The position numbers were made by a program, and so were the translations under genes. Below are positions 36,470 through 44,369 of a stretch of 64,000 nucleotides of DNA, piece by piece. Numbering within the stretch: position 1 is the first letter of the stretch; the number at the start of each line of letters is the position of its first letter. Under the pieces are notes generated by a model. The model did no database searches. It saw nothing but the letters and a program-made list of their open reading frames with translations, and was not told the origin of the DNA. The stretch is from Clostridia bacterium (lineage in GTDB: Bacteria; Bacillota; Clostridia; Christensenellales; UBA1242), in contig JAFTKS010000004.1 in the NCBI GenBank assembly GCA_017453125.1, forward strand, positions 49,296-113,295, read 5' to 3'.

Positions 36470-36472
36470 TGC

Positions 36473-36502
36473 AAAAGCCCTAAATATAGGGCTTTTATTT
36501 TT
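36473..36502 (+). terminator. Terminator of leuS
   Basis: AAAAGCCCT/AGGGCTTTT stem, six-base loop, then ATTTTTG, directly after the leuS stop. Confidence 0.88.
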
Positions 36503-36609
36503 GTAAAAACAAATCGAAAGATAATAGATTTTTATTAATAATATTTTGCAAGCATCTTTCCTTTGACTAAAAAATCAAAAAGTTTTATCATATTATTATG
36601 GAGGAAGTT

Positions 36610-37200
36610 ATGGCAAAATTATATTTCAAATATGGTGTTATGGGTAGTAGCAAATCGGCACAAGCACTAATGTGTAAGTTTAATTATGAACAACAGGGTT
36701 TCGAAGTCACTCTTCTTAAACCAATTATTGATAAAAGAGACCGCATTGATGGAAAAATTGTAGTAAAAAGTAGAATTGGACTTTCTAGCGAATGTTTAGT
36801 TTTTGACAACGCCGAGAACTTATACAAATTTGTTTTCGGAATCAATCAATTCAAAGATAGGTCAGTTGTTATAGTTGACGAATGTCAATTTCTAACAAAG
36901 CAACAAATCAACGAATTGAAAGAAGTCTCTCAACATATACCAGTTCTTTGTTATGGACTTTTGACAAACTTCAAAACCGAACTTTTCGAGGGCTCGAAAC
37001 GCCTAATTGAAATCGCAGACTCCATAATGGAAATCAAATCTGTTTGCAAATGTGGAAGAAAAGCACAAGTGAATGGAAGATTCGTTGACGGAAAACTTGT
37101 TACAGACGGAGAAGAAATTGTCCTTGGTGGCGATGAATCATACAAAGCTCTTTGTTACAATTGTTATAACGAACTGAAAAAAGGAGAAAAAAATGAGTAA
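36610..37200 (+). CDS. tdk: Thymidine kinase
   Basis: A 196-residue type II thymidine kinase. The P-loop is GVMGSSKSAQ near residue 10, the Walker B/Asp region is VVIVDECQFL, and the substrate loop CYGLLTNFKTELFEGS carries the conserved Phe/Leu block. A zinc lasso has CKCG and CYNC. It phosphorylates thymidine for salvage. ATG at 36610 is chosen over the Met at 36598 because GGAGG lies 5 bases in front of it. Its end overlaps queH by 8 bases, so the two are coupled. Confidence 0.93.
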   Translation: MAKLYFKYGVMGSSKSAQALMCKFNYEQQGFEVTLLKPIIDKRDRIDGKIVVKSRIGLSSECLVFDNAENLYKFVFGINQFKDRSVVIVDECQFLTKQQINELKEVSQHIPVLCYGLLTNFKTELFEGSKRLIEIADSIMEIKSVCKCGRKAQVNGRFVDGKLVTDGEEIVLGGDESYKALCYNCYNELKKGEKNE

Positions 37201-37825
37201 AAAATTACTACTACACTGCTGTTGTGCACCTTGTACCTCGGGAGTCGTTCCACAGCTTATAGATAATTTTGACATTACATTGTTTTTCTTTAATCCTAAT
37301 ATAGACACCGAATTTGAATTTAATCGTAGACTAAAAACAATGGAACAATATGTTGACGAGTATTTCAAACACACAGGCAAAAAACTCGAACTAATAGTTA
37401 TTCCTTATGACCATCTTGAATTCCAACAAACAGCAATGTTTCTTGACAAAGAACCCGAGGGCGGAGCAAGGTGTTCATTTTGTATGAAATTACGTCTTGA
37501 CTATACTGCAAAATATGCCAAAGAACACGGATATGACGTATTCTGCTCAACATTATCCGTCAGTCCACACAAAAATCATCAGCACATAAATGACCTAGGC
37601 GAGTCTGTTGCTGAAAAATATGGTGTAAATTACCTTCCAAACAATTTCAAGAAAAACGACGGATTCTTACTATCTGTGACAACAAGTTACGAATACAAAC
37701 TTTATAGACAAAAATATTGCGGGTGCGAATATGCCAAGAGTCATATTGACCCCAACGAAGAATTTATGGAAATATTACTAAGCGACAAAGAACCAAAAGA
37801 ATTAAGTAGAGCAAAGAAAAAATAA
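37193..37825 (+). CDS. queH: Epoxyqueuosine reductase QueH
   Basis: A 210-residue DUF208 protein. N-terminal LLHCCCAPCTSG has the vicinal Cys typical of QueH. RCSFCMKLRL and the C-terminal CGCEYAK supply the other conserved Cys used for the metal cluster, and FFFNPNI matches the family. QueH performs the last step of queuosine synthesis, reducing epoxyqueuosine in tRNA to queuosine. SD AAAGGAG lies within tdk. No other que gene is in the window, so the cell may salvage precursors or encode them elsewhere. Confidence 0.93.
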   Translation: MSKKLLLHCCCAPCTSGVVPQLIDNFDITLFFFNPNIDTEFEFNRRLKTMEQYVDEYFKHTGKKLELIVIPYDHLEFQQTAMFLDKEPEGGARCSFCMKLRLDYTAKYAKEHGYDVFCSTLSVSPHKNHQHINDLGESVAEKYGVNYLPNNFKKNDGFLLSVTTSYEYKLYRQKYCGCEYAKSHIDPNEEFMEILLSDKEPKELSRAKKK

Positions 37826-37862
37826 AAAATATCCAGAGAGCTCTCTGGATATTTTTCTTTTT
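37824..37862. terminator. Bidirectional terminator
   Basis: A long perfect palindrome, AATATCCAGAGAG/CTCTCTGGATATT, with A-run and T-run on either side. It serves queH (plus) and the four-helix membrane protein gene (minus). Confidence 0.92.
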
Positions 37863-37866
37863 TTAA

Positions 37867-38421
37867 TTATTTTCTTTTTGCTTGGAAAACTTGAAGTCCG
37901 CCACAAGCCATTGTTGCAATCAAGAAATACATTCCAATGTGAATTACGCATTTAACGCCAACATCACCAAGGAAAGAATCTTTAATTGCAGTATTCTTTG
38001 ATGCTACAACAATTGCAAAAATGAATGTAACAAGAGCAAGAATTACAAGAGCAATACCAAGAACAGTATTTACAAGTTTGAATTTCATTCCAAGAACATT
38101 AAGAACTGCAAATACAAGAGTTGCTACAGATACTAGAACTGTTAGGAAATATCCCCACAATGCAACGTTTGTAACAAAAGCAGTATCTTCGGCAACTTTA
38201 AAGCCATATAGAAGAGCAGAACCGCCCTCAACAGCGTCCCAGTCGCCAGCAAACATAGCCTTGATTCCGTCTGCACCAGTTGCACTAGTAGCAATATCGG
38301 TAGCGACAGTAGTTGATTTAAATATTGGCATAAATAATGTACAAACAGTAAGAACTGCAAGTGCGATTATGATAATATTTAAAATAAGGCCCATTTGATT
38401 ATTCTTTTTTGATTTTGCCAT
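37867..38421 (-). CDS. Four-helix membrane protein of unknown function
   Basis: A 184-residue protein. There are four predicted membrane helices (~10-32, ~84-108, ~114-138, ~155-175) with an extracytoplasmic loop between the first two (STTVATDIATSATGADG) and basic ends (MAKSKKNN at the start, QAKRK at the end). The layout is claudin-like, but I do not recognise a family. Ribosome binding is strong (AAGGAGGT 9 bases before ATG), suggesting high expression. Monocistronic, with two DnaA-box-like sites about 90 bases upstream. Confidence 0.78.
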   Translation of the reverse strand: MAKSKKNNQMGLILNIIIIALAVLTVCTLFMPIFKSTTVATDIATSATGADGIKAMFAGDWDAVEGGSALLYGFKVAEDTAFVTNVALWGYFLTVLVSVATLVFAVLNVLGMKFKLVNTVLGIALVILALVTFIFAIVVASKNTAIKDSFLGDVGVKCVIHIGMYFLIATMACGGLQVFQAKRK

Positions 38422-38509
38422 TTCCCATACCTCCTTATATCATTAAATACATATTACAAAATTTGAAAAAAGGTGTCAAATAAAAAAGGACAATGTAGAA
38501 AATTCAAAG

Positions 38510-38527
38510 TTATCCACATTATCCACT
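38510..38527 (+). promoter_or_regulatory. Two adjacent DnaA-box-like sites
   Basis: TTATCCACA at 38510-38518 is a perfect DnaA box and is followed at once by TTATCCACT at 38519-38527. They stand upstream of the four-helix protein gene. A 7-bp inverted repeat (CAATCCA/TGGATTG) lies just to the right, at 38536-38556. Confidence 0.5.
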
Positions 38528-38558
38528 ATTGAAAACAATCCACTCACTTTGGATTGAG

Positions 38559-38634
38559 AAAAAAATGAAATGTATAGAGCTCGGGTTTTGGCAATTCTTT
38601 CTAAATTCTTTTGTAAAATCTCTATACACTTCAT
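38559..38634 (-). terminator. Long-loop terminator of gatCAB
   Basis: A 15-bp stem with one mismatch, arms at 38565-38579 and 38620-38634, encloses a 40-base loop. On the minus strand seven T follow. It lies 32 bases past the gatB stop. Confidence 0.7.
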
Positions 38635-38665
38635 AATACTTATATTTTCAAATAATTGTTACAAA

Positions 38666-40081
38666 TTATTTAAGTTTCTTTTCTATCAAGACTTTTGCCC
38701 TATCGGCATCTGCACGCCCTCTAGTAGCACGCATAATCTCCCCAACAAAATAATTAATAACCTCTGGGCTCGACTTGTAATCATCAACAATATGCGGAAT
38801 CATCTCAATTATTGAATCAATTGCCTCTGTAATTTCTTCATCACTAGCAAAGCCATATATATCCAACTCTTTCAACAAATACATTGCCGACTTTCCGCTT
38901 TCTACAATCTTTTCAAGCAAGGTTTTTGCATTGAATCTTGTAATTTCATTATTGATATACAAGTCAATAATCTCGGCTAAGTTCTCGGCTGAAATAATGT
39001 TTTCAAAACCACTCTTGCCACTTGCTCTATATAGCCTTAGAAGTTCAATCCTTATCCACTTGATTATTTCTTTTGGCTGTTTTGTAAAACTCATAACCTC
39101 ATCAAAATAATCAGCAATCATTTTGTCAGACATCAAAAACGATATATCGTCAGTTCCCAACCTTAATTTCGCATATCTTTTTAGCCTATCTTCCCAACTT
39201 TCAGGGATTGAATCTCTAAGAATAGAAATATCCCTTTCGGTTAGTTTCAAAGTCAATATATCAGCATCAGGAAAGTGTCTATAATCGCTTTCTTTTTCTT
39301 TGACCCTCATTGGATAAGTCTTGGCAGAACCTTCGTCCCACAGACGAGTTTCCATATCCACAACTTTTCCCGAATCAAGAATTTCCGATTGTCGTCTTTC
39401 TTCATAATCAACAGCAAGTGCCAAAGATTTGAACGATGTTATATTTTTAAGTTCCACTCTTGCGCCATCTTTTTTGCTACCAGAAGAACGAAGAGAAATA
39501 TTAACATCAAATCTCATCTCTCCTAGTTCCATTCGACAACGAGAAATATCCGCAAAGACAAGTATGTCTCTAAGTTTATCTACAAACTCAAACACCTCTT
39601 CGACACTTGACATATCTGGTCGTGAAACAATTTCCAATATAGGAAGACCACTTCGATTGTAATCAATCAAGCTTTTGCCAAGTTTGTCGTCATATATAAT
39701 TTTTGCAGAATCTTCCTCAAGCTGAACCCTGCTTAGTCGGATATCTTTTCCACTATCAAGAGTAATCTTTCCCCAATAGCAAAGAGGACTAGTAAGTTGA
39801 GTTATTTGATAGCCCTTAGACTGGTCGGGAGAGAAAAAGTGTTTACGCTCAAACGTTGACATATTGTTAATATCACAACCAAGTAGCAAGCCTGCTTTGA
39901 TTACTTCTTCGACCGCCTTTCTATTAAGGCTTGGAATAGAACCTGTTAGCCCCATACACACAGGGCATACATTTGTATTTGGTGTAGCACCATATTCATT
40001 CTGACAAGAACAGAATGTTTTTGTTTTTGTTGCAAGGTTAACGTGAACCTCAATACCGATGACAGTTTCATATTTACTCAT
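38666..40081 (-). CDS. gatB: Aspartyl/glutamyl-tRNA amidotransferase subunit B
   Basis: A 471-residue GatB. It starts MSKYETVIGIEVHVNL, has the zinc/Cys motifs FCSCQNEYG and CPVCMG, and FSPDQSKGYQITQ, PLLEIV-type and YNRSGLPILEIVS blocks. The C-terminal tail domain (from ~370) binds tRNA. GatB phosphorylates Glu-tRNA-Gln or Asp-tRNA-Asn so that ammonia from GatA can amidate it. An in-frame Met further upstream would add 57 residues overlapping gatA. ATG at 40081, with AGAGGTGA before it and an 8-base overlap with gatA, is the proper start. Confidence 0.96.
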   Translation of the reverse strand: MSKYETVIGIEVHVNLATKTKTFCSCQNEYGATPNTNVCPVCMGLTGSIPSLNRKAVEEVIKAGLLLGCDINNMSTFERKHFFSPDQSKGYQITQLTSPLCYWGKITLDSGKDIRLSRVQLEEDSAKIIYDDKLGKSLIDYNRSGLPILEIVSRPDMSSVEEVFEFVDKLRDILVFADISRCRMELGEMRFDVNISLRSSGSKKDGARVELKNITSFKSLALAVDYEERRQSEILDSGKVVDMETRLWDEGSAKTYPMRVKEKESDYRHFPDADILTLKLTERDISILRDSIPESWEDRLKRYAKLRLGTDDISFLMSDKMIADYFDEVMSFTKQPKEIIKWIRIELLRLYRASGKSGFENIISAENLAEIIDLYINNEITRFNAKTLLEKIVESGKSAMYLLKELDIYGFASDEEITEAIDSIIEMIPHIVDDYKSSPEVINYFVGEIMRATRGRADADRAKVLIEKKLK

Positions 40082-41507
40082 TCCAATCACCTCTCTGGGA
40101 AACAAAGTCAGCCATATTATAAACTTCTTCCTCTTCAAAATGATTACCAAGAATCTGAAGTCCAATTGGCAGATTGTTTTTGCCTTTTCCAATAGGAACA
40201 CTAATAGACGGTACTCCAACAATATTGGCAGTGACAGTGAACATATCCTCAATATACATACTTAGCGGGTCGGCAGTTTTTGCACCTAATTCAAAAGCCT
40301 CCCCGTATGTTGTTGGCATAAATATAACATCATTGTTTTTAAATATTTGTTTGAATTGCGCTCGAACTTTTTCGGCAATCTCTTTTGCTTTGACATAGTA
40401 CGAATTATAATGTTCACTAGACAGAACAAAATTTCCAAGCATTATTCTACGCTTGACTTCTCGACCAAGAAGTTTCGAACGAGTCTTGGTATAAACTTCT
40501 GATATAGACCTATCTCCAAGTCTATCACCATACCTCACACCATCAATCCTAGCCAAGTTTGAAGAACCTTCAGCGAATGCAATTGTATAATATGCAGGAA
40601 GAATTGACTTAAAATCAGGAATGCTAGTTTTTGTCACAATAGCACCGTATTTCTGACAATAATCAATTGCCTCTTGGTAAACACCTGCATAATCGGTTTT
40701 TGAAACAAGTTCCTGAACCTCTTTAACTATAGCAATCTTTTTGCCCTTTATATTACCTGTTATTCTACTCAAATAATCGGGTACGTGTTTTTCGGAAGTC
40801 TTCGGGTCGTGAACATCTCTGCCTGCAATCAATGACATAATATACGCATTGTCTTTCACATTCCTAGTGAATATTCCAATAGTATCAAGAGAGCCCGCAT
40901 ATGCAGTTAGCCCAAATCTACTTACCCTTCCAAACGTTGGTTTTATTCCAACAACACCATTATACGACGCAGGTTGTCTTACACTACCACCCGTATCACT
41001 ACCAAGTGCAAACGCACACATTTCTAGAGCCACAGCAACAGCACTACCACCGCTACTTCCTCCCGACACCCTACTGTTGTCGTGAGCGTTTTTGCAAGGA
41101 CCAAATGCCGAGTTTTCACAACTGCCACCCATTGCAAATTCGTCCATATTAGTTCTTCCCAAAATAACACAGCCCATAGACAAAAGTTTGTCTATAACTG
41201 TAGCATTATATTGAGCCTTGTAATGCTCCAAGCTTTTTGACGCATTTGAACAAATCTTACCTTTGTACATAATATTATCTTTGATAAGAATAGGAATACC
41301 ACCCAAAGGAAGTACTGCACCTGCTGAAATTTCTTCATCAACTGCCCTTGCTCTATCTATTGCATCATCAAAAACTTCAAGGACTGCATTTTTATATTTA
41401 TATCTACGAATTCTGTCAAGATAATATTCGGTGGCTTGAACGGACGTTATTTCTCCATTCAAAATTTCATCTCTTAATTCGATTACACCAATTCCATTCA
41501 TTTCCAT
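40074..41507 (-). CDS. gatA: Aspartyl/glutamyl-tRNA amidotransferase subunit A
   Basis: A 477-residue amidase-signature protein. It has the catalytic Lys in ILIKDNIMYKG, the Gly/Ser-rich signature SGGSSGGSAVAVA, and the catalytic Ser block GSDTGGSVRQPAS. It releases ammonia from glutamine and feeds it to GatB. The ATG at 41507 overlaps the gatC stop as TGATG, with AGGTGG 7 bases in front; a GTG one codon earlier is less well placed. Middle gene of gatCAB. Confidence 0.96.
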   Translation of the reverse strand: MEMNGIGVIELRDEILNGEITSVQATEYYLDRIRRYKYKNAVLEVFDDAIDRARAVDEEISAGAVLPLGGIPILIKDNIMYKGKICSNASKSLEHYKAQYNATVIDKLLSMGCVILGRTNMDEFAMGGSCENSAFGPCKNAHDNSRVSGGSSGGSAVAVALEMCAFALGSDTGGSVRQPASYNGVVGIKPTFGRVSRFGLTAYAGSLDTIGIFTRNVKDNAYIMSLIAGRDVHDPKTSEKHVPDYLSRITGNIKGKKIAIVKEVQELVSKTDYAGVYQEAIDYCQKYGAIVTKTSIPDFKSILPAYYTIAFAEGSSNLARIDGVRYGDRLGDRSISEVYTKTRSKLLGREVKRRIMLGNFVLSSEHYNSYYVKAKEIAEKVRAQFKQIFKNNDVIFMPTTYGEAFELGAKTADPLSMYIEDMFTVTANIVGVPSISVPIGKGKNNLPIGLQILGNHFEEEEVYNMADFVSQRGDWNE

Positions 41508-41797
41508 CACTCCACCACCTTTGGCATAGTGATATACTCGCCTTCTTTTTCTGGAGCGGAAGAAAGAACATCTTCTTGAGAAATTCCAATTGAAACCATA
41601 TCATTTCTAAGCTTGTCCAACGACAAGAAGTTCTGAGAACGAACATTCTCAATAGATACATTGCCACACTGGTCAAGCATATCAATTATCCCAGACACTT
41701 CTCCAACAAGCCTATCCTTCTCCGCTCTTGTAAATTCAAGCGCAGAAAGATTTGCTAGTTTATCAATAACTTCTAGCGTTATTTTTTCCTTTTTCAT
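41507..41797 (-). CDS. gatC: Aspartyl/glutamyl-tRNA amidotransferase subunit C
   Basis: A 96-residue GatC: TLEVIDKLANLSALEFT at the N-terminus, then EVSGIIDMLDQ and the C-terminal PEKEGEYITMPKVVE. It wraps around GatA and GatB and stabilises the complex. The ATG at 41797 is chosen because GGAG lies 6 bases upstream; an in-frame Met four codons earlier contains that Shine-Dalgarno itself. First gene of the operon. Confidence 0.92.
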   Translation of the reverse strand: MKKEKITLEVIDKLANLSALEFTRAEKDRLVGEVSGIIDMLDQCGNVSIENVRSQNFLSLDKLRNDMVSIGISQEDVLSSAPEKEGEYITMPKVVE

Positions 41798-41827
41798 TTC
41801 AATCTCCATAAATCATTCTACACATAA

Positions 41828-41856
41828 ATTATACCCAATTTTTAGAGATTCTCCAA
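41828..41856 (-). promoter_or_regulatory. Sigma-A promoter of gatCAB
   Basis: Minus strand TTGGAG (41856-41851), 17-base spacer, TATAAT (41833-41828), 31 bases before the gatC start. Confidence 0.75.
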
Positions 41857-41886
41857 AGGCTTTTTAACGATAAAAACAAAACTTTT

Positions 41887-42123
41887 TTAAAATAAAATTG
41901 ACGAACGCGAAGAACAACTATTGCAGGCGTTGCAAGTATTGCAAGAATTACAGCCACAATTGAAATCAATAAAGTTGTCTAGTCTTCTATTGCCCTGCAA
42001 AACCAACAACAACAGCAATAAAAAGTTGGTATTATTTGCAAAATCCACATTGCCATCTTCATCGGCAGGTGTAGATAAAATAGAAAGCAAAAGTATAAGT
42101 AATGTATCATTACTAAAGTTCAT
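41887..42123 (-). CDS. Small hydrophobic protein with Cys-rich tail
   Basis: A 78-residue protein from ATG at 42123 (GGAGGGG 4-5 bases before it). Residues ~5-20 and ~33-45 are hydrophobic (TLLILLLSILS, FLLLLLLVL), with an acidic stretch between. The tail from ~57 is CGCNSCNTCNACNSC, six Cys mostly spaced by two residues, then Ser-rich. It resembles small Cys-rich spore or surface peptides but no family is certain. It is divergent from the ArsR-like regulator, with an inverted repeat in the shared region. Confidence 0.72.
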   Translation of the reverse strand: MNFSNDTLLILLLSILSTPADEDGNVDFANNTNFLLLLLLVLQGNRRLDNFIDFNCGCNSCNTCNACNSCSSRSSILF

Positions 42124-42182
42124 AAACCCCTCCACACAAAAACTCTTTTTTAATTATTATGCGACAAATATCTCTTTTGTTA

Positions 42183-42207
42183 ACTTTTGAAAAACACACC
42201 CAAAAGT
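42183..42207 (+). promoter_or_regulatory. Inverted repeat overlapping the ArsR-gene promoter
   Basis: ACTTTTG (42183-42189) and CAAAAGT (42201-42207) form a perfect 7-bp inverted repeat, 11 bases apart. It covers the -35 box and spacer of the plus-strand promoter. Its place suits an operator of the ArsR-like protein acting on its own gene and perhaps on the divergent Cys-rich gene. Confidence 0.5.
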
Positions 42208-42215
42208 TATATACT
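42187..42215 (+). promoter_or_regulatory. Sigma-A promoter of the ArsR-like gene
   Basis: TTGAAA at 42187-42192, 17-base spacer, TATACT at 42210-42215, about 46 bases before the start codon. Confidence 0.75.
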
Positions 42216-42260
42216 ATTTTCAACAATTAGAATCATTAATTTTCACAAATGCGAGGCAAT

Positions 42261-42611
42261 ATGGCAAACAATATAATACATTTAGAAAAAGACTGGCAAG
42301 ACACTATTCAAACACACCTACCCAACACATATACCTGCAACAAGTTAGCAGGGTTCTATAGCCTATTTAGCGACGCTACGAGGCTAAAAATAATTATTAC
42401 ATTGCTACTCAAAGAAATGTGCGTTAATGACCTAGCCAACCTACTCAATATCAACCAAACAACAATATCACACCAACTCAAAATTCTCAAGAGTATGGGC
42501 GCAGTTTCTTCATACAGAAAAAACAAATTTATATTCTATAGCGTAGACAACACTCTTATCAATAGCATTATGATAAATGGTGTTGACTTTATACTAAAAA
42601 AAGCCCAGTAA
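42261..42611 (+). CDS. ArsR-family winged-helix transcriptional regulator
   Basis: A 116-residue protein. The winged helix runs from LAGFYSLFSDATRLKIIITLL through MCVNDLANLLNINQTTISHQL, the recognition helix, to MGAVSSYRKNKFIFYSV, the wing. ArsR-type proteins repress until a metal or other signal binds. No ELCVCD-type metal site is visible (the matching position is KEMCVNDLA, with one Cys), so the signal is unclear. Start at 42261 uses GAGG; a Met four codons upstream is possible. The stop codon lies inside the terminator loop. Confidence 0.88.
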   Translation: MANNIIHLEKDWQDTIQTHLPNTYTCNKLAGFYSLFSDATRLKIIITLLLKEMCVNDLANLLNINQTTISHQLKILKSMGAVSSYRKNKFIFYSVDNTLINSIMINGVDFILKKAQ

Positions 42612-42635
42612 ATCTGGGCTTTAACTCATTTTTAT
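42598..42635 (+). terminator. Terminator of the ArsR-like gene
   Basis: AAAGCCCAG/CTGGGCTTT stem whose loop contains the TAA stop codon; T-rich sequence follows. Confidence 0.82.
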
Positions 42636-42777
42636 TTAACCTTTTTTATTGCTACAAATTTATTCTAATATATTGAAATTTAAAGGTATTAAAAAAAGTA
42701 TTTCAATTATATAGAACAATTATTAAATTTCGATTTGATTGTATTGTTTTCAACTAATACAAATCAATTGTAGCAAA

Positions 42778-43200
42778 TCAATTTAGCAGTCTCTGATGAA
42801 TCAAATAACTTCCTTTCATATTTTGAACGAAGATAGTTATCCTGCGAATAATATTTTTCAATACAGACATCAAAATATCTAATATCTTCACAAAAAATAT
42901 TGCTACCACTCTAATTGTTTGATAGACAACAAATACATTGAGTATCAACCAAAACAAAGTTAGAAGTGATGGAGACTGAGTAAGGGCAGTTAGCACCATA
43001 TAACATCTAACAGCAACAGACTCAACAAAATTTGAGCCAACAGGCAAAGATTGTATAATATCTTTGACAACTGAAACTAGTTCTTGTTTAAGAAAAACAA
43101 AAAACAATAGTGCAATCGTTAGCACCTGAACACCAAGAATTCCTAATCGAGTTCTAATATTTGTATTATTGTTTTTTCGCTCTACTAGTTTTTTCATCAT
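42778..43200 (-). CDS. Small membrane protein of unknown function, probably leaderless
   Basis: A 140-residue protein. A basic N-terminus (KKLVERKNN) is followed by membrane helices at ~20-40 and ~78-112, and a basic amphipathic C-terminal region (VLKNIIRRITIFVQ). I recognise no family. There is no Shine-Dalgarno; a consensus promoter (43205-43233) places the transcription start on the tandem ATGATG, so translation would be leaderless and may begin at 43197. It stands after trpS but behind that gene's terminator. Confidence 0.68.
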   Translation of the reverse strand: MMKKLVERKNNNTNIRTRLGILGVQVLTIALLFFVFLKQELVSVVKDIIQSLPVGSNFVESVAVRCYMVLTALTQSPSLLTLFWLILNVFVVYQTIRVVAIFFVKILDILMSVLKNIIRRITIFVQNMKGSYLIHQRLLN

Positions 43201-43204
43201 TTTT

Positions 43205-43233
43205 AGTATATAAAATAGATACTACTTTGTCAA
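43205..43233 (-). promoter_or_regulatory. Sigma-A promoter directly abutting the start codon
   Basis: Minus strand TTGACA (43233-43228), 17-base spacer, TATACT (43210-43205). Only four bases separate the -10 box from the first ATG. Confidence 0.75.
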
Positions 43234-43253
43234 ACAAATACTTTTTTAAAAAT

Positions 43254-43297
43254 AAAAAAACACCCTTTCAAGCCAAAAACTTCAAAGAGTGTTTTCT
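43254..43297 (-). terminator. Terminator of trpS
   Basis: Minus strand AAACACTCTTT pairs with AAAGGGTGTTT (one G-U), with a 17-base loop and T-run, just past the trpS stop. Confidence 0.8.
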
Positions 43298-43302
43298 TTT
43301 TT

Positions 43303-44301
43303 TTAATTCTTTGGAAGAACTAGTCCCAATTTTGAATAAATTTCAGTTATTTTCGCATTTGCTTTTTCTTCTGCTTTCTTTCTTCCCCTCACAAGGATTT
43401 CATCAAGATAATCTTTGTTTTCAAGTAGTTCAAAATATTTCTTCTGAACAGGTTCAAGGTTAGAGATGATTGATTCTGCCACCTCAGTCTTCAATGTGCC
43501 ATAATTGGCGTCTTTGAAGTGGTCGGAGGCCTCTTCAATAGTCACTCCTTTCATTGCAGAATAGATAGTCAACAAATTACTAACGCCAGGCTTGTTTTCA
43601 GGGTCAAAATAAACCTTGCCCTCACTATCGGTCACAGCCTTTTTGACTTTCTTCAAGATAACTTCTGGGCTATCTTCGATATAAATACAACCAGTGTCTG
43701 TTCTATCAGATTTTGACATTTTCTTTGTTGGGTCTTGAAGTCCGCAAATCTTTGCACCATTCTTTCTAACAACAACGTCTGGAACAACAAATGTTTCTCC
43801 AACTTTATGATTGAATCGGATTGCAATATTTCTTGCAAGTTCTACGTGTTGTTTCTGGTCAAGCCCAACAGGAACAATATCTGTATCATACAGAAGAATG
43901 TCTCCCGCCATAAGTACTGGATAATCAAATATTCCAACATTGGTATCTTTGCTCTTGGCTTGATAATCCTTGAACTGAGTCATTCTACTTGCTTCACCAA
44001 ACATTGTGTAATTATTGAGAACCCAAGCCACTTTGCTATGAGCATCAACGTGACTCTGAACATAGAGTGTACACTTGTCTGGGTCAAGACCTACTGCCAA
44101 ATACATTGCCACCAACCTATAAGAATTCTCGCGGAGTTCTGCAGGGTCTGGATTGATTGTAAGAGCGTGAAGGTCAGCAATACAAATATACGAATTGTAT
44201 TCCTCACTCAATTCTTTCAAAGATTGAGCAACACCAATGTATCCACCCAAAGTCAAAACACCCGTTGGTTTAATTGCTGTATATAATGTTTTCTTTTCCA
44301 T
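43303..44301 (-). CDS. trpS: Tryptophanyl-tRNA synthetase
   Basis: A 332-residue class I synthetase. The HIGH-equivalent is KPTGVLTLGGYIG near residues 9-21, AGDILLYD is the tryptophan/AMP region, and KKMSKSDRTDTG is the KMSKS loop near 195. It charges tRNA-Trp as a dimer. The ATG at 44301 has AGAAGG upstream and is preferred over the Met two codons earlier. It follows prfA with a 68-base gap and may be on the same transcript. Confidence 0.95.
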   Translation of the reverse strand: MEKKTLYTAIKPTGVLTLGGYIGVAQSLKELSEEYNSYICIADLHALTINPDPAELRENSYRLVAMYLAVGLDPDKCTLYVQSHVDAHSKVAWVLNNYTMFGEASRMTQFKDYQAKSKDTNVGIFDYPVLMAGDILLYDTDIVPVGLDQKQHVELARNIAIRFNHKVGETFVVPDVVVRKNGAKICGLQDPTKKMSKSDRTDTGCIYIEDSPEVILKKVKKAVTDSEGKVYFDPENKPGVSNLLTIYSAMKGVTIEEASDHFKDANYGTLKTEVAESIISNLEPVQKKYFELLENKDYLDEILVRGRKKAEEKANAKITEIYSKLGLVLPKN

Positions 44302-44369
44302 AAACACACCTTCTTTTGCTTGTTTTCCTCATTGTTTTGGAAAAACTTTTTGTGAATAAATTTAAATTT

